64,000 bases of DNA, taken from contig NZ_RBAM01000007.1 of NCBI RefSeq assembly GCF_003626645.1, positions 1 through 64,000 on the forward strand. The letters run 5' to 3'. The notes beneath the pieces were generated by a model, which searched no databases, was not told where the DNA came from, and was given only the letters and a program-made list of their open reading frames with translations. A program made the translations under genes and the position numbers. This document shows, piece after piece, positions 48,789 through 57,943 of this stretch (its first letter is position 1; each line of letters begins with the position of its first letter). The stretch is from Streptomyces klenkii. Its GTDB lineage: Bacteria > Actinomycetota > Actinomycetes > Streptomycetales > Streptomycetaceae.

Positions 48789-49942
48789 TCCCCCTCGCTG
48801 CCGCAGCCAACGAGAACCTGGCCCACATCAGCAATGTGCTGATCTATTCGGCCATGGCCGTCTACACCCTGGCCTTCCTCGCCCACATCGCCGAGTGGGT
48901 GTTCGGCAGCCGGAGCGCCGTCGGCCGCACCGCCGCCGCGATCACCACCGAGGCGGATAAGGCCGCCACCGGCACCGCGGCCGCCGCGAGCGCACAGGGC
49001 GGCGGCACCGCCGTCCTGGAGCGCCCCAAGGTCGTCACCCGCGCCGCCGCCGGCCGCCGCGACGTCCCCGACGGCCCCGGCGCCGCCGGCACCAGCGAGA
49101 AGGGCGACGTCTACGGCCGCATCGCCGTCTCCCTGACCGTGCTGTCCTTCCTGCTGCACGCCGGCTCGGTGCTCACCCGGGCGCTGTCCGTGGAGCGGGC
49201 CCCCTGGGGCAACATGTACGAGTTCTCCACGACCTTCGGCATGACGGTCGTCGGCGTCTACCTCGGCCTGCTGGCCTTCAAGAAGAACGTGCGCTGGCTC
49301 GGCCTGCCGCTGACCACCACGATCCTCCTCGACCTCGGCCTCGCCGTCTCCGTCCTCTACACCGAGAGCGACCAGCTCGTCCCGGCCCTCCACTCGTACT
49401 GGCTGTGGATCCACGTCTCCACCGCCATCCTGTGCGGCGCCGCGTTCTGGGTCGGGGCCTGCTCCACCCTGCTCTTCCTCTTCCGCGACGGCTACGAGGC
49501 CCGCCTCGTCGAGGGCCGCACCGGCGCCGGCCTGCGCCGCTACCTGAACGAGCTGCCGCAGGACCGCAAGTACGCCCGCTTCAAGGCCAAGCTCGCGCTG
49601 CGCACCGACAACCCCATGTCGCGCCTGCCCTCCGCCGCCACCCTCGACAAGCTGGGCTACCGCATCAACGCGACGGTCTTCCCGCTGTGGACCTTCACGA
49701 TCATCGCGGGCGCGATCTGGGCCGAGGCCGCCTGGGGCCGCTACTGGGGCTGGGACCCCAAGGAGGTCTGGTCCTTCATCACCTGGGTCGCCTACGCCTG
49801 CTTCCTGCACGCCCGCGCGACCGCCGGCTGGAAGGGCCGCAAGGCCGCCTACATCGCCCTCGCCGCCTTCGGCTGCTACATCTTCAACTACTACGGCGTG
49901 AACATCTTCGTCACCGGCAAGCACTCGTACGCCGGAGTCTGA
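48785..49942 (+). CDS. ccsB: Cytochrome c biogenesis protein CcsB/ResC (CcsA-type heme handling protein)
   Basis: A 385-aa membrane protein of the heme-handling family. The WWD signature is WGRYWGWDPKEVWSFITWVA at about 318-337, with flanking conserved histidines (LHSYWLWIHVSTA and FLHARATAGW) that bind heme. The first membrane segment (NVLIYSAMAVYTLAFLAHIA) is separated from the rest by an Ala/Gly/Thr-rich cytoplasmic loop of about 65 residues. With ResB it moves heme out and attaches it to apocytochrome c. The start is GTG 48785. Confidence 0.95.
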   Translation: MIPLAAAANENLAHISNVLIYSAMAVYTLAFLAHIAEWVFGSRSAVGRTAAAITTEADKAATGTAAAASAQGGGTAVLERPKVVTRAAAGRRDVPDGPGAAGTSEKGDVYGRIAVSLTVLSFLLHAGSVLTRALSVERAPWGNMYEFSTTFGMTVVGVYLGLLAFKKNVRWLGLPLTTTILLDLGLAVSVLYTESDQLVPALHSYWLWIHVSTAILCGAAFWVGACSTLLFLFRDGYEARLVEGRTGAGLRRYLNELPQDRKYARFKAKLALRTDNPMSRLPSAATLDKLGYRINATVFPLWTFTIIAGAIWAEAAWGRYWGWDPKEVWSFITWVAYACFLHARATAGWKGRKAAYIALAAFGCYIFNYYGVNIFVTGKHSYAGV

Positions 49943-49962
49943 CCCGCGCCCACCCCCTCGTA

Positions 49963-50004
49963 CGGCCCGCCCCGCGCGCTCCCCGGAGCGCGCGCGGCGG
50001 GCCG
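49963..50004 (+). terminator. Terminator of the cytochrome c biogenesis operon
   Basis: CGGCCCGCC (49963-49971) pairs with GGCGGGCCG (49996-50004), and inside them GCGCGCTCC pairs with GGAGCGCGC. The stem starts 20 bases after the ccsB stop. Confidence 0.85.
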
Positions 50005-50023
50005 CGGTGGTAGAGCTGGGGGT

Positions 50024-50575
50024 ATGGAGATCCCCTCCCTCTACGGGAAGTCCGAGCCGCGGGGTGAGGACAGCCACCTCCTGCGCTACGAGCTGTCGCT
50101 GCCCTACCCCGTGCCCGAGGTGTGGGCGGCCGTCGCCACCCCCGAGGGCCTGCCGGCCTGGCTGGCCGCGGCCGAGCCCTTCGAGCAGCGCGAGGGCGGC
50201 GCCATCACCCTGCGCTGGCTGAACACCGACGCCGCCGGGAAGTCCACGGTCGCCCCCGGCCGCGTCACCGCCTGGCAGCCGCAGCGGCTGGCCGAGTACA
50301 CCGTCGAGATCCACGGCCGGGTCCGCTTCGAGCTGGAGCCGGCCCCGGCCGCCGTCGGCGGCACGCTGCTGCACTTCACCAACGAGTTCACCGGCCCCGA
50401 CACCGTCCGCCTGGACTGCCTCGCGGGCTGGCACCACCACTTCGAGTACCTGCTGGAGGCCCTCGCCGGCCGGCCCGCGGACTGGACGGGGTGGACCCTC
50501 GAACGGTGGCGCAAGCTCCGCGCCGAGTACGAGCTGCGCGGCACCGGCGACCCCGGCGCGCCCCCGAAGGGCTGA
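50024..50575 (+). CDS. SRPBCC domain protein (AHSA1/START-like fold)
   Basis: A 183-aa single-domain protein of the SRPBCC superfamily. The first strand is LLRYELSLPYPVPEVWAAVA, the usual VWxAVATPEGLPAWL motif follows, and the final helix is WHHHFEYLLEALAGRPADWT. These folds bind hydrophobic ligands or co-chaperone clients; the ligand is unknown. It stands alone after the ccs terminator and converges on the phosphoesterase gene with 6 bases between. Confidence 0.85.
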   Translation: MEIPSLYGKSEPRGEDSHLLRYELSLPYPVPEVWAAVATPEGLPAWLAAAEPFEQREGGAITLRWLNTDAAGKSTVAPGRVTAWQPQRLAEYTVEIHGRVRFELEPAPAAVGGTLLHFTNEFTGPDTVRLDCLAGWHHHFEYLLEALAGRPADWTGWTLERWRKLRAEYELRGTGDPGAPPKG

Positions 50576-50581
50576 GGACCG

Positions 50582-52009
50582 TCAGCGCCTGGGCCGCTTG
50601 CCCTTCTCCTGCTCGGGCGGGCTCTGCCGGGCGCCGGGGAATGCGGGCTTGGGCAGGTGCGTCACGTCCCACTTGGCCTGCTCCAGCTGCTGCGCGGTGT
50701 CCGCGGGCAGCCGCGGCGGGCGCTTGGCCCGGTCCGTGAAGCCGAACGCCGAGGTCAGGTCGCCGAAGGCGCGCCGCCGCCAGGCGCTGATGTTCGGCTC
50801 CCGCACTCCCGTCCACACCTCCAGGAAGCGCAGCACCGAGGTGTGGTCGAAGGCGTCGCCCGCGGCCCAGCCGCCCACCGTCCACGGCGACACGATCAGG
50901 CACGGCACCCGGAAGCCGCCGCCGATCGGCAGCTTCCCCACGAACTCGTCCGCCGTGCCCGCGGGCGGCACCGGCGGCGGCACGTGGTCGAAGAGGCCGT
51001 CGTTCTCGTCGTAGTTCAGGATGAAGACCGTCTTCGCCCACACGTCGGGGTTGTCCGCGATGGCCTCGATCTTGCGTGCCACGTAGTCCGCGCCCGCGGC
51101 CGGCAGGTAGCGCGGGTGCTCCGACTGCGCCGCGGTCGGGATGATCCAGGAGACGGCCGGCAGCTTGCCGCCCCGCGCGTCCTCCTCGAAGGCGCCGGCG
51201 GGCAGCCGCCGCATCCCCCGCTCGTACAGCGGATCGCCCGGCTTCGCGTCCTTGAACTGCTGGAACTGCTCCAGCAGGTTGCAGCCGTAGTTGTCCTCCT
51301 CCTGGTACACCCGCCAGCTGACCCCCGCCGCCTGGAGCCGCTCCGCGTACGTCGTCCAGCGGTACGGCTCGGGGGCGGTGTTGTCGATGACGGGGCCGCC
51401 GCGGGCGCCGGCCGGGTCGATGGTGCCCGTCATCCAGTACAGCCGGTTGGGCCAGGTGGGCCCCATGACCGAGCAGAAGTAGTTGTCGCAGAGGGTGAAG
51501 GCCTCGGCGAGGGCGAACTGGAAGGGGATGTCCTCGCGCGTGTGGTAGCCCATCACGTACGGGCCGTTCGCGCCGTCCGCCTTGCGGTGCGCCGGCATCC
51601 AGCGGTCCATCTTCCCGCCGTTCCACGCCTCGTGCTGCACGGACCAGGCGTGGCTGGTGGACGGGATGGCCTGGGCGCTCGACTTGTGCGTGTCGAGGCG
51701 GAACGGCAGCAGGTGGCCGGCGGGGTTCTTCTCGTCGGGCTGGTGGAAGACGTCCTGGCCGTTCGGCAGCTTGATGGCGTCCGGGTCCCCGAAGCCCCGC
51801 ACACCCTTGAGGGTGCCGAAGTAGTGGTCGAAGGACCGGTTCTCCTGCATGAGCATGACCACGTGCTCGATGTCGCGCAGCGAGCCGCGGCGGGCCGGGC
51901 CGGTGGCGACGGCCCGCTGCACGCTCGGCGGCAGCAGCGACAGTGCGGCGGCGCCGCCGACGGCACCCGCGGCGGAGCCGAGGAGTCTGCGTCGGGTCAT
52001 CTCGGGCAT
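50582..52009 (-). CDS. Secreted phosphoesterase, phospholipase C / acid phosphatase family
   Basis: A 475-aa Tat substrate: MTRRRLLGSAAGAVGG is a twin-arginine signal ending near residue 36. The phosphoesterase family motif HVVMLMQENRSFDHYFGTLK lies at about 49-68, and metal-binding residues continue in ILNYDENDGLFDHVPPP and SPWTVGGW. This family covers non-haemolytic phospholipases C and related acid phosphatases; the short C-terminus lacks the extra domains of large PLCs, so acid phosphatase or a small PLC is likely. It may serve phosphate scavenging, but no PHO-box was identified upstream. Confidence 0.88.
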   Translation of the reverse strand: MPEMTRRRLLGSAAGAVGGAAALSLLPPSVQRAVATGPARRGSLRDIEHVVMLMQENRSFDHYFGTLKGVRGFGDPDAIKLPNGQDVFHQPDEKNPAGHLLPFRLDTHKSSAQAIPSTSHAWSVQHEAWNGGKMDRWMPAHRKADGANGPYVMGYHTREDIPFQFALAEAFTLCDNYFCSVMGPTWPNRLYWMTGTIDPAGARGGPVIDNTAPEPYRWTTYAERLQAAGVSWRVYQEEDNYGCNLLEQFQQFKDAKPGDPLYERGMRRLPAGAFEEDARGGKLPAVSWIIPTAAQSEHPRYLPAAGADYVARKIEAIADNPDVWAKTVFILNYDENDGLFDHVPPPVPPAGTADEFVGKLPIGGGFRVPCLIVSPWTVGGWAAGDAFDHTSVLRFLEVWTGVREPNISAWRRRAFGDLTSAFGFTDRAKRPPRLPADTAQQLEQAKWDVTHLPKPAFPGARQSPPEQEKGKRPRR

Positions 52010-52308
52010 GGTGTGTGCCCCTCTCCCTGGAGTCGCGTGAGGCCTCAGTGTGGCTTCTCGGACTCTCCCGGCACGGGTGCGTCAAGGGCAGGAGGGGGTG
52101 TGTGAACGGGGCGCCAAATGGCTGTGAAGAGGAGCGAGTTGATCCGGAAGCCCGTGTGCGGGGCCCGAAATCTGCTTTTCTTATGACCCGATCGAGGGAT
52201 CGTCTGCTACGCCGTACGGCGGGTGACGTGCGCGAAGCCGGGTGACGGCCGGTCGGGCGAATCGCCTGGCGGGGCGTCAGGGCCTCGGGTAGGCGCCGGG
52301 GCGGGCGG

Positions 52309-52602
52309 TCAGCTCGCGGGCGGCGGATCGCCCTGGTCGCGCCGGAGCGACTTCAGGAACTCGGGGTTGTCGTCGGGCGCGACCCACTTCCGCTCGCCGC
52401 CGCGGGCCGCGGCCGCGGCCCGCGGGCGCCCCGCGATCAGCCAGGCGACCGGCCCGATCAGCACCTCGCCGAAGAGCAGGATGACGATCACCCAGGCCGG
52501 CTTCGGCAGGCCGCGGACCTCGTTCTCCGGAGTGTTCAGGCAGTCGACGAAGGCGTAGATCCACAGCGCCAGGATCAGCAGGAACGGCAGATACCTGAGC
52601 AT
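52309..52602 (-). CDS. PLDc_N domain small membrane protein
   Basis: A 97-aa protein with two membrane segments (RYLPFLLILALWIYAFVDCL and WVIVILLFGEVLIGPVAWLI) that form the PLDc_N (phospholipase D nuclease N-terminal) domain, followed by a basic tail with FLKSLRRDQG. In Streptomyces it is the usual neighbour of the menaquinone genes. Its function is unknown. GGGGAG lies 9 bases before ATG 52602, and the mqnL promoter must lie in the 87 bases between. Confidence 0.85.
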   Translation of the reverse strand: MLRYLPFLLILALWIYAFVDCLNTPENEVRGLPKPAWVIVILLFGEVLIGPVAWLIAGRPRAAAAARGGERKWVAPDDNPEFLKSLRRDQGDPPPAS

Positions 52603-52689
52603 GTCGGACGGCTCCCCGGAGACGGCGGTACGGGCCGCGCGGCGGCCCCGATACGCAGCCAGCGTAGTGCGTGCTTGATACTGGAACGC

Positions 52690-54141
52690 ATGGCTTACGA
52701 CGACCTTCGCTCGCTCCTCCGGGCGCTGGAGCGCGACGGCGACCTCAAGCGCATCAAGGCGGAAGTCGATCCGTACCTGGAAATCGGCGAGATCACGGAC
52801 CGCGTGAACAAGGCGGGCGGCCCCGCCCTCCTCTTCGAGAACGTCAAGGGCTCGGCCATGCCGCTGGCCATGAACGTCTTCGGCACCGACCGCCGGCTGC
52901 TCAAGGCGCTCGGCCTGAGCTCCTACGACGAGATCAGCGAGAAGATCGGCGGCCTGCTCAAGCCCGAGCTGCCGCACGGCTTCACCGGCGTCCGCGAGGC
53001 GTTCGGCAAGCTCGGCTCGATGGCGCACGTCCCACCGCGGAAGATCAAGGACGCGCCGGTCCAGGAAGTCGTCCTCACCGGCGACGACGTCGACCTCGAC
53101 CAGCTGCCCGCGCTCTTCACCTGGCCCGAGGACGGCGGCTCCTTCTTCAACCTGGGCCTCACCCACACCAAGCACCCCGAGACGGGCGTGCGGAACCTGG
53201 GCCTCTACCGCCTCCAGCGCCACGACAAGCGCACCATCGGCATGCACTGGCAGATCCACAAGGACAGCCGCAACCACTACCAGGTCGCCGCCAAGCGCGG
53301 CGAGCGGCTGCCGGTCGCGATCGCCTTCGGCTGCCCGCCGGCCGTGACGTACGCCTCCACGGCGCCGCTGCCCGGCGACATCGACGAGTACCTCTTCGCG
53401 GGCTTCGTCTCCGGCAAGCGCGTGGAGATGACCGACTGCAAGACCGTCCCGCTCCAGGTCCCGGCCAACGCCGAGGTCGTCCTGGAGGGCTGGCTGGAGC
53501 CGGGCGAGATGCTCCCGGAAGGCCCCTTCGGCGACCACACCGGCTTCTACACCCCGCAGGAGCCGTTCCCGGCGCTGACGATCGACTGCGTGACGATGCG
53601 CAAGCGGCCGCTGCTCCAGTCCATCGTCGTCGGCCGCCCGCCGACGGAGGACGGCCCGCTGGGCCGGGCCACGGAGCGGTTCTTCCTGCCCCTGCTGAAG
53701 ATCATCATCCCGGACATCGTGGACTACCACCTGCCGGAGTCCGGCGGCTTCCACAACTGCGCGATCATCTCGATCGACAAGAAGTACCCCAAGCACGCGC
53801 AGAAGGTCATGCACGCCGTCTGGGGCGCGCACATGATGTCGCTGACCAAGCTGATCATCGTGGTGGACGCGGACTGCGACGTGCACGACCTGCACGAGGT
53901 GTCGTGGCGGGCGCTGGGCAACACCGACTACGCGCGCGACCTGACGGTCGTCGAGGGCCCGGTGGACCACCTCGACCACGCCTCGTACCAGCAGTTCTGG
54001 GGCGGCAAGGCGGGCATCGACGCGACGGCGAAGTGGCCCGAGGAGGGCTACACGCGCGACGGGGGGTGGCCGCGGATGGTCGAGTCGGATCCGGAGACGG
54101 CGACGAAGGTCGACCGCCGGTGGAAGGAGTACGGGCTGTGA
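52690..54141 (+). CDS. mqnL: Menaquinone biosynthesis decarboxylase, UbiD family
   Basis: A 483-aa UbiD-type decarboxylase, which uses prenylated FMN to remove the ring carboxyl group late in the futalosine menaquinone route. Family features include DLRSLLRALERDGDLKRI at the start, ITDRVNKAGGPALLFENVKG, the catalytic region RLPVAIAFGCPPAVTYA and EPGEMLPEGPFGDHTGFYTP with the active-site Glu. The cofactor would come from the UbiX homologue encoded 1.1 kb downstream. ATG 52690 gives the conserved MAYDDLRSLL. It overlaps mqnP by GTGA. Confidence 0.92.
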   Translation: MAYDDLRSLLRALERDGDLKRIKAEVDPYLEIGEITDRVNKAGGPALLFENVKGSAMPLAMNVFGTDRRLLKALGLSSYDEISEKIGGLLKPELPHGFTGVREAFGKLGSMAHVPPRKIKDAPVQEVVLTGDDVDLDQLPALFTWPEDGGSFFNLGLTHTKHPETGVRNLGLYRLQRHDKRTIGMHWQIHKDSRNHYQVAAKRGERLPVAIAFGCPPAVTYASTAPLPGDIDEYLFAGFVSGKRVEMTDCKTVPLQVPANAEVVLEGWLEPGEMLPEGPFGDHTGFYTPQEPFPALTIDCVTMRKRPLLQSIVVGRPPTEDGPLGRATERFFLPLLKIIIPDIVDYHLPESGGFHNCAIISIDKKYPKHAQKVMHAVWGAHMMSLTKLIIVVDADCDVHDLHEVSWRALGNTDYARDLTVVEGPVDHLDHASYQQFWGGKAGIDATAKWPEEGYTRDGGWPRMVESDPETATKVDRRWKEYGL

Positions 54142-55037
54142 CCACTGCTGCCGCCGTTCCGCAGCCGGGCCGGACCCGGTCCTTCCTGAAGCTCGTCATG
54201 ATCGAGCACTCGGTCTTCGCGCTGCCCTTCGCCTACATCGCCACCCTCACCGCGATGTTCCGCACGTACGGCAACATCCACTGGACGCGGCTGCTGCTGG
54301 TCACCGTGGCGATGGTCGGCCTGCGCACGTTCGCGATGGCCTGCAACCGCATCATCGACCGCGAGATCGACGCGCGGAACCCGCGCACGGCGGGCCGCGA
54401 GCTGGTCACCGGCGCGGTGTCCGTGCGCTCGGCGTGGACCGGCGCCGGCATCGCCGTCTTCTTCTTCCTGGGCGCGGCGGCGCTGCTGAACCCGCTGTGC
54501 CTGGCGCTGGCCCCGATCGCGGTCGTGCCGATGGTGGTCTATCCGTACGGGAAACGATTCACCGACTTCCCGCACGCGATCCTGGGCCTGGCGCAGGCGA
54601 TGGGCCCGGTGGGCGCGTGGCTCGCGGTGACGGGGGAGTGGTCGTGGGAGGCGGTGATCCTGGGCCTCGCGGTGGGCGTGTGGATCGGCGGCTTCGACCT
54701 GATCTTCGCCTGCCAGGACGTGATGGCGGACCGGGCGCACGGCGTGAAGTCGACCCCGGCGCGCTTCGGCGTCCCGGCGGCGCTGCACGGCGCCCGCGTG
54801 TGCCACGTGATCACGACGGGCCTGCTGGCCTGGTACGGGGCGGCGACGCACGCGGGGGCGTTCTTCTGGGTGGGCCTGGCCCTCGTCGCGGCGGCGTTCG
54901 TCTACGAGCACACGATCGTCCGTCCGCATGACCTGTCGCGGCTGAACCGGGCCTTCTTCACGGTGAACGGCGTGATCGGGATCTGCTTGTTCGTGTTCAC
55001 GCTGCTGGACCTGTCGGTGCGGGGCCTCGGGCTGTAG
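54138..55037 (+). CDS. mqnP: Menaquinone biosynthesis prenyltransferase MqnP, UbiA family
   Basis: A 299-aa polytopic prenyltransferase that attaches the polyprenyl chain to the naphthoate-type ring made by the futalosine pathway. The two Asp-rich diphosphate sites are NRIIDREIDARNPRT at about 73-87 and CQDVMADRAHGVKS at about 192-205. About eight membrane helices are visible, beginning with HSVFALPFAYIATLTAMF. GTG 54138 overlaps the mqnL stop. Confidence 0.93.
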   Translation: MTTAAAVPQPGRTRSFLKLVMIEHSVFALPFAYIATLTAMFRTYGNIHWTRLLLVTVAMVGLRTFAMACNRIIDREIDARNPRTAGRELVTGAVSVRSAWTGAGIAVFFFLGAAALLNPLCLALAPIAVVPMVVYPYGKRFTDFPHAILGLAQAMGPVGAWLAVTGEWSWEAVILGLAVGVWIGGFDLIFACQDVMADRAHGVKSTPARFGVPAALHGARVCHVITTGLLAWYGAATHAGAFFWVGLALVAAAFVYEHTIVRPHDLSRLNRAFFTVNGVIGICLFVFTLLDLSVRGLGL

Positions 55038-55101
55038 CTGGATCGTGTGATCACCCACGAAGGGGGCGGAAGCCCGGGCGGGGCAGCGGCTAGCTTGGGC
55101 C

Positions 55102-55191
55102 GCGTTCCCCGCCCTTGCGGGGGTGTTCCGCCGTTGACCGTCAAAAGCGCCCTGTTCAGGCGTTGCTCCCCGCACATGCGGGGGTGAGTGG
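55102..55191 (+). CRISPR. Relic type I-E CRISPR: two repeats and one 32-bp spacer
   Basis: Two 29-bp units at 55102-55130 and 55163-55191 share the I-E stem CCCCGC-N4-GCGGGG (16 and 17 bases, next to GTG) and are exactly 61 bp apart, leaving a spacer of 32 bp (55131-55162). That is the 29+32 geometry of streptomycete type I-E arrays. The unit ends differ (GTTCCG against GAGTGG), as a degenerate last repeat would. No cas gene is in the window. Confidence 0.7.
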
Positions 55192-55241
55192 GCCACCCGG
55201 CGGTCCGAGGCCGGCTCGGAGCGCCGGGATAGGCTCGCCGT

Positions 55242-55916
55242 ATGAACGACGGCAAGCGCCGCCCCTGGGTGGTTGGGGTCTCCGGCGCATCTGGGACGCC
55301 CTACGCGGCGGCAGTGCTGCGGGCGCTGCTGGACGCGGGCGAGAGCGTCGACATCGTCGTCTCGCGCGCGTCGCGGCTGACGCTGCTGGACGAGACCGGG
55401 ATCAAGTTCCGTGACGCCCACTGGCAGGAGGACCTGCGCGAGTGGCTGGCGCTGGGCGCCGACGGCAAGCCGCACTTCCCGGGCGCCCGGCTGGAGGACG
55501 TCCGCTACTGGCCGGCGGGCGATCTCGCCGCGGGGCCGTCGTCCGGCTCGTATCCGGCGAAGGGGATGCTGATCGTCCCGGCGAGCACGGCCTGTGTGGC
55601 CGGGGTGGCGCTGGGGCTGTCGAAGGACCTGTTGCAGCGCGTGGCGAGCGTGACGCTCAAGGAGCGGCGGCCGCTGGTCGTCGCCGTGCGGGAGACGCCG
55701 CTGAGCGGGCAGTCGCTGAAGCAGCTGGTGGCGCTGGACGAGGCGGGCGCAGTGGTGCTGCCCGCCTCTCCGGCGTTCTACGCGGGTGCGACGCACATCC
55801 AGGATCTGGTGGACTTCGTCGCGGGGCGGGTGCTGGATGCGGCGGGTGTGCCGCACCGGCTGTACCGCCGGTGGAAGGGAGAGCTGGGTGAGGCGCGCTC
55901 CCGGGAGGGGGACTAG
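55242..55916 (+). CDS. mqnM: UbiX-family flavin prenyltransferase
   Basis: A 224-aa flavoprotein of the UbiX/Pad1 family that builds prenylated FMN for UbiD decarboxylases. VVGVSGASGTPYAAAVLRAL at 9-28 binds the flavin phosphate, and LIVPASTACVAGVALGLSKD and VAVRETPLSGQSLKQLVAL are the other active-site loops. It lies downstream of mqnL and mqnP, separated by the CRISPR relic, so it may have its own promoter. The product would directly feed the decarboxylase. Confidence 0.93.
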   Translation: MNDGKRRPWVVGVSGASGTPYAAAVLRALLDAGESVDIVVSRASRLTLLDETGIKFRDAHWQEDLREWLALGADGKPHFPGARLEDVRYWPAGDLAAGPSSGSYPAKGMLIVPASTACVAGVALGLSKDLLQRVASVTLKERRPLVVAVRETPLSGQSLKQLVALDEAGAVVLPASPAFYAGATHIQDLVDFVAGRVLDAAGVPHRLYRRWKGELGEARSREGD

Positions 55917-56071
55917 CGCTTCTTCGCGCGCACGCCCCGGCTCGTGGCGCGCGCGGCCTTGGTCTCGGCGCGGCGCTCGGCGGTCTGGTGGGCACGCGAG
56001 CGGTTGGCCAGGTCCTGCATCTCACGCATGCGGGCGTAGGCCATCTCGATCGTGTACACGGTGTACGTCAC
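55913..56071 (-). CDS. Small basic helical protein, conserved in Streptomyces
   Basis: A 52-aa protein (MTYTVYTIEMAYARMREMQD, LANRSRAHQTAERRAETKAA and a RGVRAKKR tail), very rich in Arg, Ala and Lys and probably a single long helix. Its stop overlaps the convergent mqnM stop. GTG 56071 has AGGAG directly touching it, so the ATG at 56044 may be the real start. Function unknown. Confidence 0.6.
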   Translation of the reverse strand: MTYTVYTIEMAYARMREMQDLANRSRAHQTAERRAETKAARATSRGVRAKKR

Positions 56072-56192
56072 TCCTGAAGGATCGTCGTTGATCTAGCGAG
56101 TTGAGCGAAGATTTGCAGGACTTCGAGCCCTGCATGCCTTAGATTCTACATGAAAAGCGGCGAGTTCGCCGATTATTGAAAGGTGCCAGGTT

Positions 56193-56648
56193 ATGGACGC
56201 GGTGGACAGGCAGCTCATCCAGGCCCTCCGGGAGAACGGCCGGGCCTCGTACGCGGAGCTGGGCCGGCTGGTGGGCCTCTCCGGGCCGAGCGTCACCGAC
56301 CGGATCAACCGCCTGGAGGCGGCGGGCGTCATCACGGGCTACCGCGCGACCGTGAACGCCGCGTCGCTCGGCCTGGGCGTCACCGCCCTGATCGGCCTTC
56401 AGCTCTCGGACTCCGCCGACCACGAGGACGTCGCCCGCCGGCTGCGCGACCTGGAGGAGATCGAGGACTGCTGGTTCATCGCCGGCGACGACTCGTACAT
56501 GCTCAAGGTCCGCGTCGGCGACGTGGACGGCCTGGAGCGGACCATCCGCCGGCTGTCCGGCACCAAGGGCGTCAGCCGCACCCGTACCACGATCGTGCTG
56601 TCCACGAAGTGGGAGAACCGGGTCGGCGAACTGCCCGACGAGGCGTAG
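56193..56648 (+). CDS. Lrp/AsnC-family transcriptional regulator
   Basis: A 151-aa feast/famine regulator. The N-terminal HTH is DRQLIQALRENGRASYAELG, LVGLSGPSVTDRINRLEAAG, and the C-terminal RAM ligand domain runs from about 65 (IGLQLSDSADHEDVARRLRD) to 145. It lies 51 bases before mqnE in the same direction and next to the UbiX gene, which suggests a link with menaquinone or aromatic metabolism. The effector is unknown. Confidence 0.9.
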   Translation: MDAVDRQLIQALRENGRASYAELGRLVGLSGPSVTDRINRLEAAGVITGYRATVNAASLGLGVTALIGLQLSDSADHEDVARRLRDLEEIEDCWFIAGDDSYMLKVRVGDVDGLERTIRRLSGTKGVSRTRTTIVLSTKWENRVGELPDEA

Positions 56649-56699
56649 GGATACGCTCGGGAGGGTTCGTAAAGCGGAAGTATCGGAGAGGCGGACGGC

Positions 56700-57863
56700 A
56701 TGGACGCGGGGCTCAAGCGCGAGCTGGAGGAGAAGGTCCTCGCCGGGGAGCGGCTGACCCGTGAGGACGGCATCGCCCTCTACGAGTCCGACGACCTGGC
56801 CTGGCTGGGCGGGCTCGCCCACCACGTGCGCACGCAGAAGAACGGCGACGTCGTCCACTTCAACGTCAACCGTCACCTGAACATGACGAACGTGTGCACG
56901 GCGTCGTGCGCGTACTGCTCGTTCCAGCGCAAGCCGGGCGAGAAGGACGCGTACACGATGCGCATCGAGGAGGCCGTCCGCCTCGCCAAGGCGATGGAGA
57001 GCGACAAGCTCACCGAGCTGCACATCGTCAACGGCCTCCACCCGACGCTGCCCTGGCGCTACTACCCGCGCTCGCTGAAGGCCCTCAAGGAGGCGCTGCC
57101 GAACGTCTCGCTGAAGGCCTTCACCGCCACCGAGATCCAGCACTTCGAGAAGATCTCCGGCCTGCCGGCCGACGAGATCCTCGACGAGCTGATCGACGCC
57201 GGCCTGGAGTCGCTGACCGGCGGCGGCGCGGAGATCTTCGACTGGGAGGTCCGGCAGCACATCGTCGACCACGACACCCACTGGGAGGACTGGTCGCGCA
57301 TCCACCGCCTGGCGCACTCCAAGGGCCTCAAGGGCCCGGCGACGATGCTCTACGGCCACATCGAGGAGCCGCGGCACCGCGTCGACCACGTCCTGCGGCT
57401 GCGCGAGCTCCAGGACGAGACCGGCGGCTTCCACGTCTTCATCCCGCTGCGCTACCAGCACGACTTCGTGGACATGAAGGACGGCAAGATCCGCAACCGC
57501 CTCCAGGCCCGCACGACGATGGCGTCGGGCGCCGAGGCGCTGAAGACCTTCGCGGTCTCGCGGCTGCTGTTCGACAACGTCCCGCATGTCAAGGTGTTCT
57601 GGGTGATGCACGGCGTGCAGACCGCGCAGCTCGCGCTCCAGCACGGTGCGGACGACATGGACGGCTCGGTCGTCGAGTACAAGATCACGCACGACGCGGA
57701 CAACTACGGCACGCCGAACAAGCTCACCCGCGACGACCTGCTGGAGCTGATCCGCGAGGCCGGCTTCCGCCCGGTGGAGCGCAACACCCGTTACGAGATC
57801 ATCCGCGAGTACCCGGGCCCGGACGCCGCGCTGCGCGAATCGCCGCAGGCGATGCGGCTCTGA
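56700..57863 (+). CDS. mqnE: Aminofutalosine synthase MqnE (radical SAM)
   Basis: A 387-aa radical SAM enzyme. The iron-sulfur cysteines are Cys 66, 70 and 73 in MTNVCTASCAYCSFQRKPGE. MqnE joins the adenosyl radical to the enol ether made by MqnA to give aminofutalosine, an early step of the futalosine menaquinone route. Similarity to CofH is close, but position in the mqn cluster and the family sequence (NRHLNMTNVCTASC, PLRYQHDFVDMKDG) favour MqnE. Genes for MqnA, B, C and D are not in the window. Confidence 0.95.
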   Translation: MDAGLKRELEEKVLAGERLTREDGIALYESDDLAWLGGLAHHVRTQKNGDVVHFNVNRHLNMTNVCTASCAYCSFQRKPGEKDAYTMRIEEAVRLAKAMESDKLTELHIVNGLHPTLPWRYYPRSLKALKEALPNVSLKAFTATEIQHFEKISGLPADEILDELIDAGLESLTGGGAEIFDWEVRQHIVDHDTHWEDWSRIHRLAHSKGLKGPATMLYGHIEEPRHRVDHVLRLRELQDETGGFHVFIPLRYQHDFVDMKDGKIRNRLQARTTMASGAEALKTFAVSRLLFDNVPHVKVFWVMHGVQTAQLALQHGADDMDGSVVEYKITHDADNYGTPNKLTRDDLLELIREAGFRPVERNTRYEIIREYPGPDAALRESPQAMRL

Positions 57864-57943
57864 GATCCACTTCGGGGCGTGCTGTACTGGTTTGACTGAA
57901 GAACGTGCCCCCTTCGGTCGTCGTCGAGGAGAAGGTCCCGCCC

